From Planococcus shenhongbingii (GTDB lineage Bacteria; Bacillota; Bacilli; Bacillales_A; Planococcaceae): a stretch of 64,000 nucleotides of DNA. The notes beneath the pieces were generated by a model. It saw only the letters and a program-made list of their open reading frames with translations, searched no databases and had not been told where the DNA came from. The translations under genes and the position numbers were made by a program. This document shows positions 62,533 to 64,000 of the stretch, piece after piece. Location: positions 2,170,001-2,234,000 of the forward strand of contig NZ_CP129235.1 of assembly GCF_030413635.1 (NCBI RefSeq). Direction: 5' to 3'. Positions within the stretch are counted from its first letter, which is position 1. The number at the start of each line of letters is the position of its first letter.

Positions 62533-63405
62533 TCAGACATCTCGTTTATTAAAACTGTAAATCGAAAAAAGAACTGCCACTACTCCGTACAACAGCGCAT
62601 ACCAAATCATCACATTGCCTGGGACCGAGATACTGGTGAACATCCCGCCTTGAGCCATTGATAATGGGTTATCCGTTGTATCAAACAACAAAATGGTCAT
62701 TTTGCGATACATGGAATCTATCGGAAAAACAAGGCTCATGATAATCCCGATGTTTACGAGGCTCGCTTTCTCAATTACTGCTCCAAATTGTTCGATAAAG
62801 CCTCCGATAAAGGCTGCTCCGTACAAGATAATGGCAACAATACCTGCATTTAAGGTCGTCATGCGTGTGCTCAACAATAACCCAAACGCGATTAAAACAA
62901 ACGGCTGAATCGCAAACACACTTACGGCTTTGATCATCTGGGCCAGGCTGATGTCCAACGCCATCCAGTCTGCTCCAATCCCTTGATGCAGCAAGATGAT
63001 ACTGAAAAATAAGGAGACCGCATAAGCAATCATCAGAAGAGCTAATCCGATAAACTTCCCCAACACAAATTGGGACCGGGAAATCGGCCGCATCAGCCAC
63101 GTATCAATTTGATGGCTTGCCACTTCTCCTGAAATTGAACTGACACTGGCCATGATTGCCAGCAACGCTGTAATAAAAGACGAAAAATAAAGGCCGACTC
63201 CTAAAAGCTGCGAAGCGATGAACTGCTGCATTAACACCACTTCGGTTCCTTGGCCAGCATTCCCGACTTCTTCTGCTCCTTCTTTTCCGGCAAAATAAAT
63301 GGCTGTTCCATAAAGCGCCAGAAAAATGAGCGTCATTATGATGGTAATCAAAAAAATCCGTTTCGAAACCATTTCTTTAATAGTTAATTTACCGATTGTC
63401 CACAT
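62533..63405 (-). CDS. ABC-2 type transporter permease
   Basis: 290 residues, six hydrophobic segments. MVSKRIFLITIIMTLIFLALY, then FITALLAIMASVSSISGEVA and HQIDTWLMRPISRSQFVLGKFIGLALL (the conserved R-P-ISR loop of ABC-2 permeases), and the final MIWYALLYGVVAVLFSIYSF. It partners the ATPase whose gene overlaps it by 17 bases. The pair resembles Bacillus exporters for antibiotics, lipids or peptides; the substrate is unknown. ATG 63405 has AAAGGAGAG ahead. Confidence 0.88.
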   Translation of the reverse strand: MWTIGKLTIKEMVSKRIFLITIIMTLIFLALYGTAIYFAGKEGAEEVGNAGQGTEVVLMQQFIASQLLGVGLYFSSFITALLAIMASVSSISGEVASHQIDTWLMRPISRSQFVLGKFIGLALLMIAYAVSLFFSIILLHQGIGADWMALDISLAQMIKAVSVFAIQPFVLIAFGLLLSTRMTTLNAGIVAIILYGAAFIGGFIEQFGAVIEKASLVNIGIIMSLVFPIDSMYRKMTILLFDTTDNPLSMAQGGMFTSISVPGNVMIWYALLYGVVAVLFSIYSFNKRDV

Positions 63406-64000
63406 AAGCGCTCTCCTTTTTCTGGTTCACCCAATGCATGAAAACATCTTCTAAATGCGGGATGATCGGCTTTACTTCAAACACATCAATTTTTTGGGAA
63501 GATAAGTAATGAAGAATTTTGGGTATATCCCTTTCACTTTCAAGCTGAATCAGCCAACGCATACGCCCTTCTTCTGCTTTGACTGTATGATAACTTGTCA
63601 CAAAGGAAGGAAAAGGCGCTCCGATAGACCCTGCTGTGACGACTTCTACTTGTGCTTCCGTCATCATCAATTCTCGCCACGGTCCTTGAACAATCATTTC
63701 TCCTTCGTGGATAATTGACACTTGATCACATAAGGACTCAACTTCATGCAGCAAATGGCTATTTAAGAAAACCGTCTTTCCTTGATCTCGCAAATAGCCC
63801 ATGAGATTCCGGACATCTTTGCGCCCGATCGGATCGAGTGCAGAAGTGGGCTCATCCAAAAAGATCACCTTTGGATCATTTAATATGGCACATGCCAGTC
63901 CAATCCGTTGACTCATTCCTTTTGAAAATCCGCTGATCCGGCCCCTTTCTTTTCCGGTCATTCCAACTAACTCGATAACTTCTTCAATCCGTTTGTTTCG
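63389..64000 (-). CDS. ABC-2 type transporter ATPase (N-terminal part beyond the window)
   Basis: The frame is open to the window edge, so the gene continues and its Walker A is not seen; 203 codons are visible. The 13 codons before the first ATG (RNKRIEEVIELVGMTG) are coding-like. Signature motif FSKGMSQRIGLACAI, Walker B VIFLDEPTSALDP and an H-loop FLNSHLLHEVESL are present. It overlaps the permease start by 17 bases. C-terminal residues (PHLEDVFMHWVNQKKESAY) are typical of ABC-2 ATPases. Confidence 0.9.
   Translation of the reverse strand, partial: RNKRIEEVIELVGMTGKERGRISGFSKGMSQRIGLACAILNDPKVIFLDEPTSALDPIGRKDVRNLMGYLRDQGKTVFLNSHLLHEVESLCDQVSIIHEGEMIVQGPWRELMMTEAQVEVVTAGSIGAPFPSFVTSYHTVKAEEGRMRWLIQLESERDIPKILHYLSSQKIDVFEVKPIIPHLEDVFMHWVNQKKESAYVDNR

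Overview
The window looks like chromosome of a low-to-mid GC Gram-positive bacterium of the Bacillales, most probably Planococcaceae (Planococcus/Planomicrobium-like). Reasons: strong Shine-Dalgarno sequences before nearly every gene, frequent GTG/TTG starts, lipoprotein signal peptides, Bacillus-type genes (paiA/paiB, csoR-copZ-copA, yknXYZ-like, opu, ycsI, ytxG-like, yhfM-like), and GC-rich dispersed repeats of a kind familiar from these genomes. The genus is an inference. I saw no tRNA, rRNA, CRISPR array or prophage.

1-14.8 kb is a defence region read entirely on the minus strand. A type 1 BREX operon runs right to left: a 78-codon leader gene, brxA, brxB, brxC, pglX and the first 81 codons of pglZ, which leaves the window; brxL would be expected beyond. 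Upstream of it lie a CoiA-like zinc-finger/nuclease gene and a ~1,416-residue superfamily 1 helicase with a C-terminal Vsr-like nuclease, split by a one-base frameshift.

15-20.8 kb is a compact catabolic module: CitMHS-type transporter and glycerate kinase on the minus strand, tartrate/D-malate dehydrogenase on the plus strand, and a GntR regulator. Identical palindromes sit in the spacers of two divergent promoters, so one repressor probably controls both arms: uptake, oxidation/decarboxylation to glycerate, then phosphorylation.

20.8-34.8 kb holds transport operons: a MacB/Ykn-type ABC exporter, an OpuB/OpuC-type osmoprotectant importer, a YcsI-type hydro-lyase/D-glutamate cyclase homologue, a GntR-dctP-dctQ-dctM TRAP operon with a visible operator, then a WGR-DUF4240 protein and an exported SMP-30 beta-propeller. 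Large GC-rich repeats lie near 19.8, 24.1 and 36.2 kb.

35-48.6 kb is mostly housekeeping and stress: DUF2798 membrane protein, quinone oxidoreductase-like MDR, YczE membrane protein divergent from marR-paiA-paiB, HD protein, Tag, AlkD-like, UspA, VOC, DinB, a lipoprotein esterase and a two-component system.

48.9-54.5 kb: an intact IS3-family (IS150-like) element abuts a copper-efflux cluster (copA, copZ, csoR, copL-like DUF1541 lipoprotein) with four CsoR-like boxes at promoters. The rest (54.7-64 kb) has a methyltransferase, DUF948 protein, second UspA, flavodoxin-fold reductase, MFS exporter, several small membrane proteins and lipoproteins, and an ABC-2 exporter whose ATPase leaves the window.
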